64,000 nt of DNA from Treponema sp. (GTDB taxonomy: Bacteria > Spirochaetota > Spirochaetia > Treponematales > Treponemataceae). The first letter of the stretch is position 1. Every line of letters begins with the position of its first letter. The stretch spans positions 88,806-152,805 of the forward strand of contig JAEEYO010000059.1 of NCBI GenBank assembly GCA_016288205.1. Direction: 5' to 3'. A program made the translations under genes and the position numbers. Positions 28,057 through 37,281 of this stretch are shown here, piece after piece. Below the pieces are notes generated by a model. The model worked only from the letters and a program-made list of their open reading frames with translations, did no database searches and was not told the origin of the DNA.

Positions 28057-29154
28057 TTAAATAACCATATTCATTGCGGCACGGACCTCATTCAAAGTCT
28101 GCACGGCAATGGCTCTTGCCCTCTCGGCTCCCTCGGTCAGAACCTTCCTGATGTACTCGGGATTCTTCTCAAGCTCGGCTCTCTTTGTACGCAGGGGTCG
28201 CAGGGTTTCGTTAAGTGCCTCGGTCAGTGTGTTCTTGAGCATACCACCGCCGCCGTCCCCGATTCTTTCCGCAATGGCTTCGGGAGTGTCACCTGTACAA
28301 AGTGAAATGAGGCTCAAAAGATTCGCGACCTCAGGACGATTCACCGGATCATAGCTGATGTGTCTCTCACCGTCGGTCTTTGCCTTTTTAATCAGCTTGG
28401 CGGTCTCATCCTCGCTTGCACAAAGCATGATTGCGTTTCCACGGCTCTTGCTCATCTTCTGGTTTCCGTCCAGACCAAGGATACTCGGTGTCTTTGAAAG
28501 GAGCGCCTGTGGCTCAGGGAAAATGGGCTCGCGGTCGGCACAATATTTCTCATTAAAGCGACGTGCGATGGTGCGTGTAAGCTCAAGGTGAGGAAGCTGG
28601 TCTTTTCCAACCGGCACAACATTTCCCTTGCAGAAAAGGATGTCGCATGCCTGGTGAATCGGGTATGTGAACATTCCGGCATTTACGCTCTTCATCTTTC
28701 CGTTGGCAAGTCCGCTCTGAATCTCTTCCTTCACCGTGGGATTTCTCTCAAGCTCGGCGTTGCTCACAAGGGTCAAAAACGGAAGCATGAGCTGGTTCGC
28801 CTCCGGGACATAGCTGTGCGGATAGATAATCACATTCTCTCCCGGCTCAATTCCAGCCGCAAGATAGTCAATCACAAGCTGCTTCGTATTCTGGCTGATT
28901 TCCTGAAACGCATCGTGGTCGGTCAGCACCTGGTAGTCCGCAATCAGGATCATCGTGGGAACACCCATCTTTGAAAGTTTCACGCGGTTCTGCAGCGATC
29001 CGAAATAATGTCCAATGTGAAGCCTTCCGGTCGGTCTGTCCCCGGTGAGAACCCTGTATTTCGAGGGATTCTTTACGATGTCTTCCTCAATCTTTTTGCT
29101 GCGCTCCACTGCCGCTGCGAATGTTTTATTTGAATCATAATCTAAATCGGCCAT
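28057..29154 (-). CDS. trpS: Tryptophanyl-tRNA synthetase
   Basis: Start set at 29154 after a GGGG ribosome-binding site; the longer frame would run across the divergent gene. The 365-residue class I synthetase charges tRNA-Trp. It has the HIGH motif as GRLHIGHYFG and the KMSKS motif as KMSKSRGN. The N-terminal 35 residues precede TGDRPTGRLHIGH, which matches the TrpS subgroup with a TGxxPTGxLHxGH signature. Length is normal (about 330-370). No T-box or trp leader peptide is visible upstream. Confidence 0.94.
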   Translation of the reverse strand: MADLDYDSNKTFAAAVERSKKIEEDIVKNPSKYRVLTGDRPTGRLHIGHYFGSLQNRVKLSKMGVPTMILIADYQVLTDHDAFQEISQNTKQLVIDYLAAGIEPGENVIIYPHSYVPEANQLMLPFLTLVSNAELERNPTVKEEIQSGLANGKMKSVNAGMFTYPIHQACDILFCKGNVVPVGKDQLPHLELTRTIARRFNEKYCADREPIFPEPQALLSKTPSILGLDGNQKMSKSRGNAIMLCASEDETAKLIKKAKTDGERHISYDPVNRPEVANLLSLISLCTGDTPEAIAERIGDGGGGMLKNTLTEALNETLRPLRTKRAELEKNPEYIRKVLTEGAERARAIAVQTLNEVRAAMNMVI

Positions 29155-29242
29155 TTGATTTTCCCCTTTTTTCATGCTTTTAATGCGACGTAATTTCGGC
29201 ATGATTCTATCATAAAACGAGCCTATGTTCAAGGGGAAGAAA

Positions 29243-29314
29243 TTGAACTTGACTTTGAAGTGACTTTGAACTATACTTTGAAGTAACTTCAAACGCTCTT
29301 TGAACTGCATTGAA
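29243..29314. repeat. Phased TTGAA motifs between trpS and the AlbA-type regulator
   Basis: TTGAA occurs at 29243, 29255, 29266, 29278, 29300 and 29310, with the inverse TTCAA at 29288. Steps are 10-12 bp, close to one helical turn, so all copies face one side of the DNA. It could be a binding array for a regulator, possibly the product of the gene that follows. Confidence 0.6.
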
Positions 29315-29331
29315 GTTAAGGAGTTTTTACA

Positions 29332-30774
29332 ATGCTCTTGGATGAAATTGTCAATGTTTCGCAAATTGAGGATATGAACCTTGAGTGCAAGGCCAGGCTT
29401 AATCGTGAGGACACGGAAGGCTGGTTGAAAACCATAGCAGGATTTTCAAATGCAGAAGGTGGGGTCTTGTTCGTCGGTGTTGAGGATAAGTCCAACAAAC
29501 TCATAGGTTTTAACAGGAAAGACGCTGACAGTGAGCGAAACTTTTTTAACAATCAGGTCAATGAGCATATTTTTCCCCGTCCACAGATTCGGATTTCATT
29601 TATACAGTATGAAAATCGGAAAACTGAACTTTTCATAATCCGCATTGACGTTTTTGAATCAGCAATTAAACCAGTCATCCTGAAGATTAAGGGAATACCT
29701 GCGATTTACATGAGGCGGGAAGGTTTTACGAACGGGGCAACTTATGAGGAAATCATAAACATGAGCATAAAAAGCCACAACACACAGTTTGACATTCTTG
29801 ATTCCGACATTAAATACAGTCGTGCAGATTTTTCCAAGCTGATTTCTTTCCATAAAGAGCATAATCCTGAATATGAATTGACCGACAAGGCTCTTCGCTC
29901 AATGGGATTTTTTACCGGTGATAAAATCCTCAAAAATGGGGCTTATTTGTTCTCTGACAATTATGACGGTACAAAGACAGAGGTTCAATGCTCGGTTTTT
30001 TCGGGTTTCAACAAAGGAAGCGAAAGAGTCGTAACGGTTAACAGGTTCAAAGGCAATATAACCGATTCCATTGACTTCATGATGCAGTTCATAAAACAAC
30101 GCATGAATCACTCTTTCATAAAACATTCAGATTCAAGGGAGAATATTGATTCATACCCCGAGCGGGCTCTGTTTGAGGGTATAATAAACGCAGTCGCGCA
30201 CAGAGACTATTTTCTTGACGGAACGCAGATTCAAGTTGATATGTTCAGAGACAGACTGGAGATTTCTTCCCCGGGAAGTTTCTATCAGGGGGATAAACTT
30301 GGAAAGACATACGAGCTATCAAACATAATCTCAAAGAGACGGAATGATCTTGTTTGCGCAGTCCTTGTAAAATGCAATGTTATGGAAGCAGCGGGAACCG
30401 GCTTTGACAAAATCATACAAGAGTATTCAGGCGCGGATCAAAACCACAAACCGTACATCTTTTCTTCGTCCGACCATTTTACGCTTGTACTTCCAGATTT
30501 AACTTATTTAGATGGTATAAGGGATGACTCGCTTCCTTCAATAGAGTTCGTTCCGTTTTCAAACGGAAGCAATCATGATGAAAAAATCCTCGCTTTCTGC
30601 TACAAAAATGCCAAAAGGGCATCAGAAATAGCTTCCTTTATTGGGGTTTCCGATTCCTCATATTTTAGAAGGAATATTCTGGAGAACCTCGTCTCGCAGG
30701 GATACTTGCAAATGGAAAAACTCTCAGGCGTAAGTTACTATAAAACCAACAGAGAAAACGTTCGGCTATCATAG
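29332..30774 (+). CDS. AlbA_2/Schlafen-type putative transcriptional regulator
   Basis: A 480-residue protein of the ATP-binding/HTH family (AlbA_2 domain). The N-terminus has ECKARLN..., TIAGFSNAEGGVLFVGVEDK (about residues 17-64) as in this domain. The middle carries HRDYFLDGTQIQVDMFRDRLEISSPG, resembling the GHKL-like C-terminal part seen in RecG-like helicase-related regulators, and the last 70 residues look like a winged helix (KRASEIASFIGVSDSSYFRR). AAGGAG precedes the ATG at 29332. It is a single gene, divergent from trpS, and an array of TTGAA motifs fills its upstream region, which suggests self-regulation. The target genes are unknown. Confidence 0.85.
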   Translation: MLLDEIVNVSQIEDMNLECKARLNREDTEGWLKTIAGFSNAEGGVLFVGVEDKSNKLIGFNRKDADSERNFFNNQVNEHIFPRPQIRISFIQYENRKTELFIIRIDVFESAIKPVILKIKGIPAIYMRREGFTNGATYEEIINMSIKSHNTQFDILDSDIKYSRADFSKLISFHKEHNPEYELTDKALRSMGFFTGDKILKNGAYLFSDNYDGTKTEVQCSVFSGFNKGSERVVTVNRFKGNITDSIDFMMQFIKQRMNHSFIKHSDSRENIDSYPERALFEGIINAVAHRDYFLDGTQIQVDMFRDRLEISSPGSFYQGDKLGKTYELSNIISKRRNDLVCAVLVKCNVMEAAGTGFDKIIQEYSGADQNHKPYIFSSSDHFTLVLPDLTYLDGIRDDSLPSIEFVPFSNGSNHDEKILAFCYKNAKRASEIASFIGVSDSSYFRRNILENLVSQGYLQMEKLSGVSYYKTNRENVRLS

Positions 30775-30819
30775 TTTCCGATCGTGCCAAGTTTAAGTGG
30801 GAAGCGGAAAGTAGATTTT

Positions 30820-31653
30820 TTAGAAAGAGACGGTTAAAACCACGAGCTCCGGGTGATTGAAAAACCTTGGTCCGGGGGTGCTTTCCCTTGCGAGTCCTCG
30901 GCTCACGTACAAAACACCGCCGTTTGAAAGACGGTATGCTCCGTTCACGTATCTCGCGAAAAGTCCCTGGTTTGGCGCATAGAGTCCACGGTTCAAAAAA
31001 GGAATGCGGATCTGACCTGCGTGCGCGTGACCTGCCATTATCAGATTAAAATCATATTTTTCATATTCGAAAACAAGCTCGGGCCGGTGGGTCAAAAGAA
31101 TCCTCAAGTGAGAGCCGTCGGTTTTTGCATAGGCATCCTCAAGCTGTGCATCCCACCCGATTTTTCCCACGCCGACCGGGTCATCCACACCGCACACATC
31201 AATCAAGCGACCGCCAGCCTCCACCGTGGCACAATCCCCCTCAAGCACAGTGATTCCGAGCCGACGCAGATTCTGCTTCATCTCCTCCGCGCGACCGCTC
31301 CAAAACTCATGATTGCCGCTCACATAAAAACAGGGACACATTTTTGAAACATGCTCCGCCACAATCATCGCATTCGTGTCTTTCAGTTTGTCGTCGAAAA
31401 AATCACCGCCGAGCATGACCAAATCCGGCTGAGACTTGTCAATCATTTTCAAAAGCCGCTTCTGACCCTTTCCGTAACGGCAGGAGTGCAGGTCGGTTAT
31501 GAGAAGAATCCGAAGCGAATTTCCCCCGCCACCATTCAAATCAATCTCCTCATGATTGACAAACGGAACCCAAGACCAAATCCACCAAATCAAAATAAAC
31601 AAAAGCCCAAAAACAAGCCACAGCCTCAACCTGATTTTCTTTCCATTTCTCAT
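30820..31653 (-). CDS. Membrane-anchored metallophosphoesterase (YkuE-like)
   Basis: Start set at 31653 (ATG after GGAG); an upstream ATG at 31707 falls in the heptamer repeat and is less likely. The 277-residue protein has an N-terminal membrane anchor (LWLVFGLLFILIWWIWSW) and the calcineurin-type metal ligands: DLHS, GGDFFDDK, GNHEFW, and later THRPELV and AGHAHAGQ. Related enzymes act on lipid-linked or UDP-linked diacylglucosamine phosphates at the membrane. Substrate is not deducible. It converges with the AlbA-type gene and is divergent from metG, separated by a repeat patch. Confidence 0.88.
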   Translation of the reverse strand: MRNGKKIRLRLWLVFGLLFILIWWIWSWVPFVNHEEIDLNGGGGNSLRILLITDLHSCRYGKGQKRLLKMIDKSQPDLVMLGGDFFDDKLKDTNAMIVAEHVSKMCPCFYVSGNHEFWSGRAEEMKQNLRRLGITVLEGDCATVEAGGRLIDVCGVDDPVGVGKIGWDAQLEDAYAKTDGSHLRILLTHRPELVFEYEKYDFNLIMAGHAHAGQIRIPFLNRGLYAPNQGLFARYVNGAYRLSNGGVLYVSRGLARESTPGPRFFNHPELVVLTVSF

Positions 31654-31699
31654 AATCCAACTCCACATCCAAAATACCACAACACGCCCCCTCCCGTCA

Positions 31700-31798
31700 A
31701 CTTTCATCTTTCCACTTTCCGTTTTCCACTCGCACAGCTCTCCACTTTCAACTTTCCACTTTCATCTTTCCTTTTTCCACTCGCACAGCTTTCAACTC
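31700..31798. repeat. Long heptamer-type repeat patch upstream of metG
   Basis: About 100 bases of CTTTCCACTTTCCGTTTTCC and related units with two copies of CCACTCGCACAGCT. It separates the phosphoesterase gene from the metG promoter. Confidence 0.8.
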
Positions 31799-31804
31799 GT
31801 CATG

Positions 31805-31833
31805 TTGACGAAGTTTCAACAATCTTCTATAAT
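31805..31833 (+). promoter_or_regulatory. metG promoter
   Basis: TTGACG, 17 bases, TATAAT; the -10 box ends seven bases before the metG ATG, and no Shine-Dalgarno sequence fits between, so a leaderless mRNA is predicted. Confidence 0.65.
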
Positions 31834-31840
31834 ATACGCC

Positions 31841-34156
31841 ATGAATAGAAGACTTATTACATCAGCATTACCTTACGTTAACAATATTCCCCATCTGGGA
31901 AATCTCATTCAGGTACTCAGTGCCGACGTGTTCGCGCGATTCTGCCGCAGCCGTGGTTACGAGACCCTTTATGTTTGCGGAACCGACGAATATGGAACCG
32001 CCACCGAGACACGTGCCCTTGAGGAAGGAAAGACATCCCGCGAGCTCTGCGACTATTACTACGCGCAGCATGATGAAATCTACAAGTGGTTCGACATCGC
32101 TTTTGACAAATTCGGACGCACATCAAATCCGGAGTGCACGGAAATCACACAGGAAATTTTCAAGGGATTGGAAAAAAACGGATACATCACCGAGCACACG
32201 AACAAGCAGCCATTCTGCCCCAAGTGCCAGCGTTATCTTGCCGACCGTTTTGTACGCGGAATCTGTCCCAAGTGCGGTTACGATGATGCCCGAGGCGACC
32301 AGTGCGAAAAATGCGGCTCCCTTTTGGACCCTGCCGAACTGCAATCACCAAGATGCTCCACATGCGGCTCCACTCCTGAAATCCGAGACACAAAGCATCT
32401 TTACATAAACCTTCCCGCCATTTCTGACAAACTCGACGAATGGATGAGCAAGGCAAGCGTTGAGGGAAAATGGTCCGAGAACGCAATCAAAATCACGAAG
32501 GCATGGATCCGCGACGGACTCAACGAAAGGGCCATCACACGCGACCTGAAATGGGGAATTCCTGTTCCCCGCGAAGGATACGAGGACAAAGTTTTCTACG
32601 TGTGGTTCAACGCGCCCATCGGATACATCTCAATCACCAAGCAGCTGGAAAATGAACTCAAAGCGGCCGGTAAAAAATCCTTCGACTACAAGAGCTGGTG
32701 GATTCCTGAGGAAAGCGAAGAGGCAAAAGGCAAGCCCCCGGTAGATTTGTTCCAGTTCATCGGCAAGGACAACATCCCGTTCCACACAGTAGTCTTCCCG
32801 TGCAGCGAGCTTGGAAGCGGACACAACTGGACGAAGCTTTATCACATGTCATCCACCGAGTACCTGAACTATGAGGACGGAAAATTCTCAAAGAGCAAGG
32901 GAATCGGTGTGTTCGGCTCAGACGCAAAGGAAAGCGGAATCAAGGCCGACGCATGGAGATTCTTTATTTTCTACAACAGACCCGAAAAGCAGGACTATCA
33001 GTTCACGTGGAAGGAGTTCAGGGAAAAATACAACAGCGAGCTGATTGGAAATCTCGGCAATCTTGTAAACCGCACCCTGCTCTTCGTCACAAAATACTAC
33101 GAGGGAAAAATCCCCGACGCACCAGTTGACGAGGAAATGTGGAAGGAAATCCGCGAGCATGAGAAAAAGATGACCGATCTTCTTGAATGGGCCGAGCTCA
33201 AAGACGCATTCCACGAGGTCTTCGCAATCAGTGACATCGGAAACAAAGCGTTCCAGTCAGGTGAGCCTTGGAAGACACGCACAACGGAGCCGGAAAAAGC
33301 CGCCAAGCTGATTCACAATCTCTGCTACATGATTAAGGACCTGATGATTGCGGTTCATCCTTATCTGCCGCAGTTCTCCGAAAAGATTTTGAGCTACTTC
33401 GGAAAAACAATTTCTGAGCCGAAGCTTGGAGAGACTGCCGTTGAGGGAGGTCTTAACTGGAGCGACCTTGGCAAGACCGAGGGACTTTCAACCGTGAGCG
33501 AGACGGAGATTTTCTTTGCGCCGCTTGACCAGAAAACTGCCGACGCATACCGCGAAAAATATGCTGGCTCACAGAAAGACAGAAAGGAAGGAGCCAAAAA
33601 AGACAAGCCCAAAAAGGCAAAGAAAGAGGAAAAGAAAATAGAGCTCGCAGCGGATCAGGCCGCGTTCTTCAACGAAAAGATTGATCTCCGTGTCGCAAAA
33701 ATCACCAAGGTTGAAAATAATCCTGAGGGAGAAAAACTTTACATAGAGACCCTGGACGACGGAAGCGGAACCCCGAGGGTCATACAGAGCGGACTTCGCG
33801 ACTACCTTAAGCCTGAGGACCTGCTCGGAAAGCACATCATCCTTGCGGCGAACCTTGCTCCAAGAAAAATGCGCGGAGTTGAAAGCCACGGAATGTTGCT
33901 CGCTGCCGATTACAAAGATGCGGACGGAAAAGATTGCGTGGAGCCGCTTGAGGCACCTTGGGCAGAACCCGGAACCCCGGTCGTACTTGAGGGTGCCGAT
34001 CCTGCTTTCAAAAAACCGGATGAAATTACTGCGGATGAATTCTTCAAGGTGGTCGTGAACGTCGTTTCAAAGAGCGTTGAAATCAGCGGTAAAAAACTTT
34101 GTGCCGCAGGAAAAGCTATTTCCACAGTGCACACGGAAAACGGTGAGGTTCATTAA
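31841..34156 (+). CDS. metG: Methionyl-tRNA synthetase with C-terminal tRNA-binding domain
   Basis: Start set at 31841, directly after the promoter and at the conserved ITSALPYVNNIPHLGN. The 771-residue class I enzyme charges tRNA-Met. The HIGH-equivalent is PHLGN and the KMSKS-equivalent KFSKSKG. A two-knuckle zinc insertion is visible (CPKCQRY, CPKCGYD, CEKCGS, CSTCGS; about residues 127-180). After a Lys-rich linker near residue 590, the C-terminal 180 residues contain an EMAP/Trbp111-type OB fold (KIDLRVAKITKVENNP). The first part of the longer open frame is repeat DNA, not protein. The FemAB-like gene follows with no gap. Confidence 0.95.
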   Translation: MNRRLITSALPYVNNIPHLGNLIQVLSADVFARFCRSRGYETLYVCGTDEYGTATETRALEEGKTSRELCDYYYAQHDEIYKWFDIAFDKFGRTSNPECTEITQEIFKGLEKNGYITEHTNKQPFCPKCQRYLADRFVRGICPKCGYDDARGDQCEKCGSLLDPAELQSPRCSTCGSTPEIRDTKHLYINLPAISDKLDEWMSKASVEGKWSENAIKITKAWIRDGLNERAITRDLKWGIPVPREGYEDKVFYVWFNAPIGYISITKQLENELKAAGKKSFDYKSWWIPEESEEAKGKPPVDLFQFIGKDNIPFHTVVFPCSELGSGHNWTKLYHMSSTEYLNYEDGKFSKSKGIGVFGSDAKESGIKADAWRFFIFYNRPEKQDYQFTWKEFREKYNSELIGNLGNLVNRTLLFVTKYYEGKIPDAPVDEEMWKEIREHEKKMTDLLEWAELKDAFHEVFAISDIGNKAFQSGEPWKTRTTEPEKAAKLIHNLCYMIKDLMIAVHPYLPQFSEKILSYFGKTISEPKLGETAVEGGLNWSDLGKTEGLSTVSETEIFFAPLDQKTADAYREKYAGSQKDRKEGAKKDKPKKAKKEEKKIELAADQAAFFNEKIDLRVAKITKVENNPEGEKLYIETLDDGSGTPRVIQSGLRDYLKPEDLLGKHIILAANLAPRKMRGVESHGMLLAADYKDADGKDCVEPLEAPWAEPGTPVVLEGADPAFKKPDEITADEFFKVVVNVVSKSVEISGKKLCAAGKAISTVHTENGEVH

Positions 34157-35281
34157 TTGAACGCGCAGAGATTTTTACAGACTCAGTTCTGGGCGGAGTT
34201 CAAGGCGAACCACGGATGGAAAGCGCATTATTTTTCCATTGACGCTGACGGACATTTGACAAAGATTGACTCATACCCCCAGGGAGTATGCGACGAAAAT
34301 TCACTCACCGTCCTTGTAAGACGCATAAAGGGATTTTCCATCGCATATATCCCGATGGCTCCTGAGCTCACATCCAGAACCGACTCCTCCGCACCGATTT
34401 CTGACGACGAGCGGAATGCGTATCTGAAAAAGATTTCCGCACTTGCAGGAGAATTGAAGCCTCTTCTTCCAAAAAAGACGCTTTTCATACGCTTTGATCC
34501 TCCTGTGGATTTTACGGAGCTTTCCGACAGACAAAACTTCGCTCATGGTAAAATCAGCGCGGGCAAAGACTTTCCATGCAAAATCAAAAAGAGCCACGTG
34601 GACATACAGCCCCCGGACACCGTGCTTCTTTCCCTTGAAAAAAGCGAGGAAGAAATTCTTTCGGCCATGAAAAACAAGTGGCGTTACAATATCCGGCTTG
34701 CGGCGAAAAAGGGCGTGGAAGTCTCAAGGCATTATGCGGGCGACGCAGATTTCGAAAACGCATTCAATCAGTTTTACGCATTATTTGAGCAGACCAGCAA
34801 ACGCGACGGAGTGAGTTTTCACGGAAGGGACTATTACATCGACTTGCTTAAACGCGGGATTCCTCAGGACGGATGTGACAAACCGAAAATAACGCTTTAC
34901 CTCGCGCAGCATGAAGGAGACTATCTTGCAGGGATAATCACCTTGTTTTGCAAAAGGGAGGCCGTCTATCTTTACGGAGCAAGCGGCAACCTGAAACGGA
35001 ACCTCATGCCCGCATACCTTCTGCAATGGACTGCAATTCAGGACGCAAAAAGCGCGGGATGTCCTGTCTACGATTTCTACGGATGTCCTCCGACCGAGGA
35101 TGAGAATCACCCCATGCACGGACTCTTTCTTTTTAAGACAGGATTCGGGGGCACTTTGATTCACAGACCCGGCAGCTTCGACATTCCTCTTTCACCGCTC
35201 TACGGATTCTACGACGCGGCTGAAAAACTCAGGGCGTGGTGGTTCAAAAAAGCGATGAAGAAAATAGGACGCAAGAGATAA
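34157..35281 (+). CDS. FemAB/GNAT-type aminoacyltransferase-like protein
   Basis: A 374-residue protein of the FemABX superfamily, which transfers amino acids from aminoacyl-tRNA to peptidoglycan precursors. Typical elements are FWAEFKANHGW at the start, RYNIRLAAKKGVEV (about residue 175), and the second GNAT half with YLYGASGNLKRNLMPAYLLQW and VYDFYGCPPTEDENHPMHGLFLFKTGFGG split across about 275-340. The TTG start follows the metG stop directly, so it is translated from the metG transcript; placing a tRNA-dependent transferase behind a synthetase fits. In a Treponema peptidoglycan the added residue could be glycine, but that is inference. The stop codon touches a heptamer repeat patch. Confidence 0.85.
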   Translation: MNAQRFLQTQFWAEFKANHGWKAHYFSIDADGHLTKIDSYPQGVCDENSLTVLVRRIKGFSIAYIPMAPELTSRTDSSAPISDDERNAYLKKISALAGELKPLLPKKTLFIRFDPPVDFTELSDRQNFAHGKISAGKDFPCKIKKSHVDIQPPDTVLLSLEKSEEEILSAMKNKWRYNIRLAAKKGVEVSRHYAGDADFENAFNQFYALFEQTSKRDGVSFHGRDYYIDLLKRGIPQDGCDKPKITLYLAQHEGDYLAGIITLFCKREAVYLYGASGNLKRNLMPAYLLQWTAIQDAKSAGCPVYDFYGCPPTEDENHPMHGLFLFKTGFGGTLIHRPGSFDIPLSPLYGFYDAAEKLRAWWFKKAMKKIGRKR

Positions 35282-35330
35282 GTGGAAAGTGGAAAGATGA
35301 GAGTGGAAAGATGAAAGTGGAAAGCTTGGG
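35281..35330. repeat. Heptamer-type repeat patch
   Basis: GTGGAAAGTGGAAAGATGA followed by further units in the gap between two convergent genes. Confidence 0.8.
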
Positions 35331-35341
35331 TCCTGCGGATG

Positions 35342-37243
35342 CTAGTGCTTCTTAGGATTCTTTAGGGGCATTAGGCTTAGAGTCAGGCTCTTTTCCATGG
35401 AAAGTCCGGCGGCTAAATCTACGGGCCAGTAGAACTGCATCGTGCGGCTTTTTTCGGGGAACCCTGCCCCATTCTCATCACAGAATTCCGCGGACACATT
35501 TTCGGTAATCAATCCTGCTGCCTCATTCGGCTCCACAAGGAAAAGACGTTTTTCACTTTCATCCGTCACTTGAATCAATGAAATGCCGGAATCAGCCGCG
35601 AATTTTCCACCGTCAGCTTTGTTTCGGTTCTCATCCTGAATAAGCTCAATCTCATATTGATTGTCCACGCTAAAATCAGTCTGCGCAAGATTCAGTTCCA
35701 CAATGAAAGTTCCCTTCAACGGAAACGGGCTTCTGTTTGCAAGGATGTACTGCACCGTAAATCCGTTTGAAAAAATCCTGTAGTTTTTTGTCAGAAGGAC
35801 AGGAAGAGCCAGGGATGAAAATTTTCCGAGGACTTCCATCTGTATTTCTTTGCGTCTTGCGTCGAATTTCTTTTTTGAAAACACGAGCGAGGAAAAATCA
35901 AGTGGAGCTTCTGTCGGCGCGTCTTTTTCGGCAAGTGGCTGCTCAACCAAACGTTCCTTGAAAATCCCGGACGGACATGAATTTTTTCCATCCGCAAGAG
36001 CGAAGAAATTTCGTCCCGCCGCATAATTTGGGCCGCTCGGAAAAACATTCAGATCGGTAATCATGCCGCCCTTCAGCGAAATGACCGAATTGTAATTCTG
36101 CATCTGGCACACAAATTCCTTGAGACCGTTGTTGTCGTAATCGAAACTGGTCACTGAATCGACAAAGGTACCGGACTCACGTATGTACTGCTCAGCCTGA
36201 TTCAGAATCCTGTATGCCGCCTGCTGATTTGACGGATGAGACGGAAGCCCGCTTTCCAAATCAATGAAATTCGATCCAGCCTGTGCCTCCCAGACTTTTT
36301 CCTGCGCCGCCTTTTTCCGCATCTTGTCTCCGCCGTGGGACTGGGAAATCAGCATACTGATGTACATCATCCTTTTGTAGAGCTGCTTGTCCTGGGGAAA
36401 GAGCCTGAAAAAGTCATACACCGTGGGAGAGTTTTTTGAAAGCTTGCTGTCCATGCCGCCGGGAATGTACACATCCGCAAACTCAAGCGCAGACTCAAAA
36501 ATTGAAAATGGAGTTGAAAGGCAGATTTCCTCGGAAGATTCCAAAGCCCCAGAAAAATCCTTGTTTTCAAAGAGCTCCATAAATTGCTTTATGCCACCGG
36601 ACACGCAAAGACATTTTTTTTCAAAAGATGTTTCCGAGGACTTGCTTGAATCAATGTATTTTTTTTCTATCCTTCCGAGCCAGGAATTTAAATCCTCATC
36701 CGGATTCGGGAAAAGGTCCTTGTGCTGTGCGAGAATCTTTATGCACTTACCCTGCTCGCTTGAAATCATCGGCATGAAAGTCATCTCAGGATGCGGAATC
36801 AACGAGGACTCCAGAAGCACATACTCCATGCCGCAGGACTCCAGCGACGGAATGACCGACGGCTCCCAGATTCCACCGAAAAGCGAAAGACCCCTTGGAC
36901 GCTTGCCGATTGCATTTCGCAAAAGCGACGTCATTTTTTCAATCTGGCCGGTTCTGTCAATGGGGAAAAGGAGCGGGAAAATCGGTGAGTAGTAGCCTCC
37001 TCCCAAAAGCTCAATCTGTGAGCGGGAGATGAGGTCACGGAGGATTTCAATTGCCTCAGGATATTTCTTTGAGTAATGCAGGATGACCGGGGCAGGAAGC
37101 GAAACGGCAAGACGAAAATTCGGGTGCGAATAAAGGTACTTGAGCAGCTTTTTCATTCCGCCCTGATACGACTTATTCAGTACCGACAAATCCGAGTCAT
37201 TTAAACCATGCAAATCCAAATGAAAGCAAAGCGTTAAATCCAT
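35342..37243 (-). CDS. GH57-like protein, nucleophile apparently lost
   Basis: Start set at 37243, at the conserved MDLTLCFHLDLHG (633 residues). The N-terminal half resembles GH57 alpha-glucan enzymes (4-alpha-glucanotransferase, with DUF1926-like C-terminal half): NPNFRLAVSLPAP-like and IELLGGGYYSPIFPLL are recognisable. In active enzymes region 3 reads about WLTERVWEP, with Glu as nucleophile; here it reads SLFGGIWEP, so Gly occupies that place (residue 123). The protein may therefore bind rather than cleave glycans, or the alignment is shifted. It is the last gene of the Rnf-like operon, 38 bases after rnfA, where rnfB often stands. No signal peptide is seen. Confidence 0.7.
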   Translation of the reverse strand: MDLTLCFHLDLHGLNDSDLSVLNKSYQGGMKKLLKYLYSHPNFRLAVSLPAPVILHYSKKYPEAIEILRDLISRSQIELLGGGYYSPIFPLLFPIDRTGQIEKMTSLLRNAIGKRPRGLSLFGGIWEPSVIPSLESCGMEYVLLESSLIPHPEMTFMPMISSEQGKCIKILAQHKDLFPNPDEDLNSWLGRIEKKYIDSSKSSETSFEKKCLCVSGGIKQFMELFENKDFSGALESSEEICLSTPFSIFESALEFADVYIPGGMDSKLSKNSPTVYDFFRLFPQDKQLYKRMMYISMLISQSHGGDKMRKKAAQEKVWEAQAGSNFIDLESGLPSHPSNQQAAYRILNQAEQYIRESGTFVDSVTSFDYDNNGLKEFVCQMQNYNSVISLKGGMITDLNVFPSGPNYAAGRNFFALADGKNSCPSGIFKERLVEQPLAEKDAPTEAPLDFSSLVFSKKKFDARRKEIQMEVLGKFSSLALPVLLTKNYRIFSNGFTVQYILANRSPFPLKGTFIVELNLAQTDFSVDNQYEIELIQDENRNKADGGKFAADSGISLIQVTDESEKRLFLVEPNEAAGLITENVSAEFCDENGAGFPEKSRTMQFYWPVDLAAGLSMEKSLTLSLMPLKNPKKH

Positions 37244-37281
37244 GTTTCCCACGTTCCCAATCAATTCCCAAAAAAACTTAT

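Noticed and set aside
28011..29331. T-box or trp leader near trpS
   Set aside because: No T-box sequence, no specifier hairpin and no Trp-rich leader peptide seen.
31556..31840. N-terminal extension of MetRS
   Set aside because: It translates heptamer repeat DNA and lies upstream of the promoter at 31805-31833.
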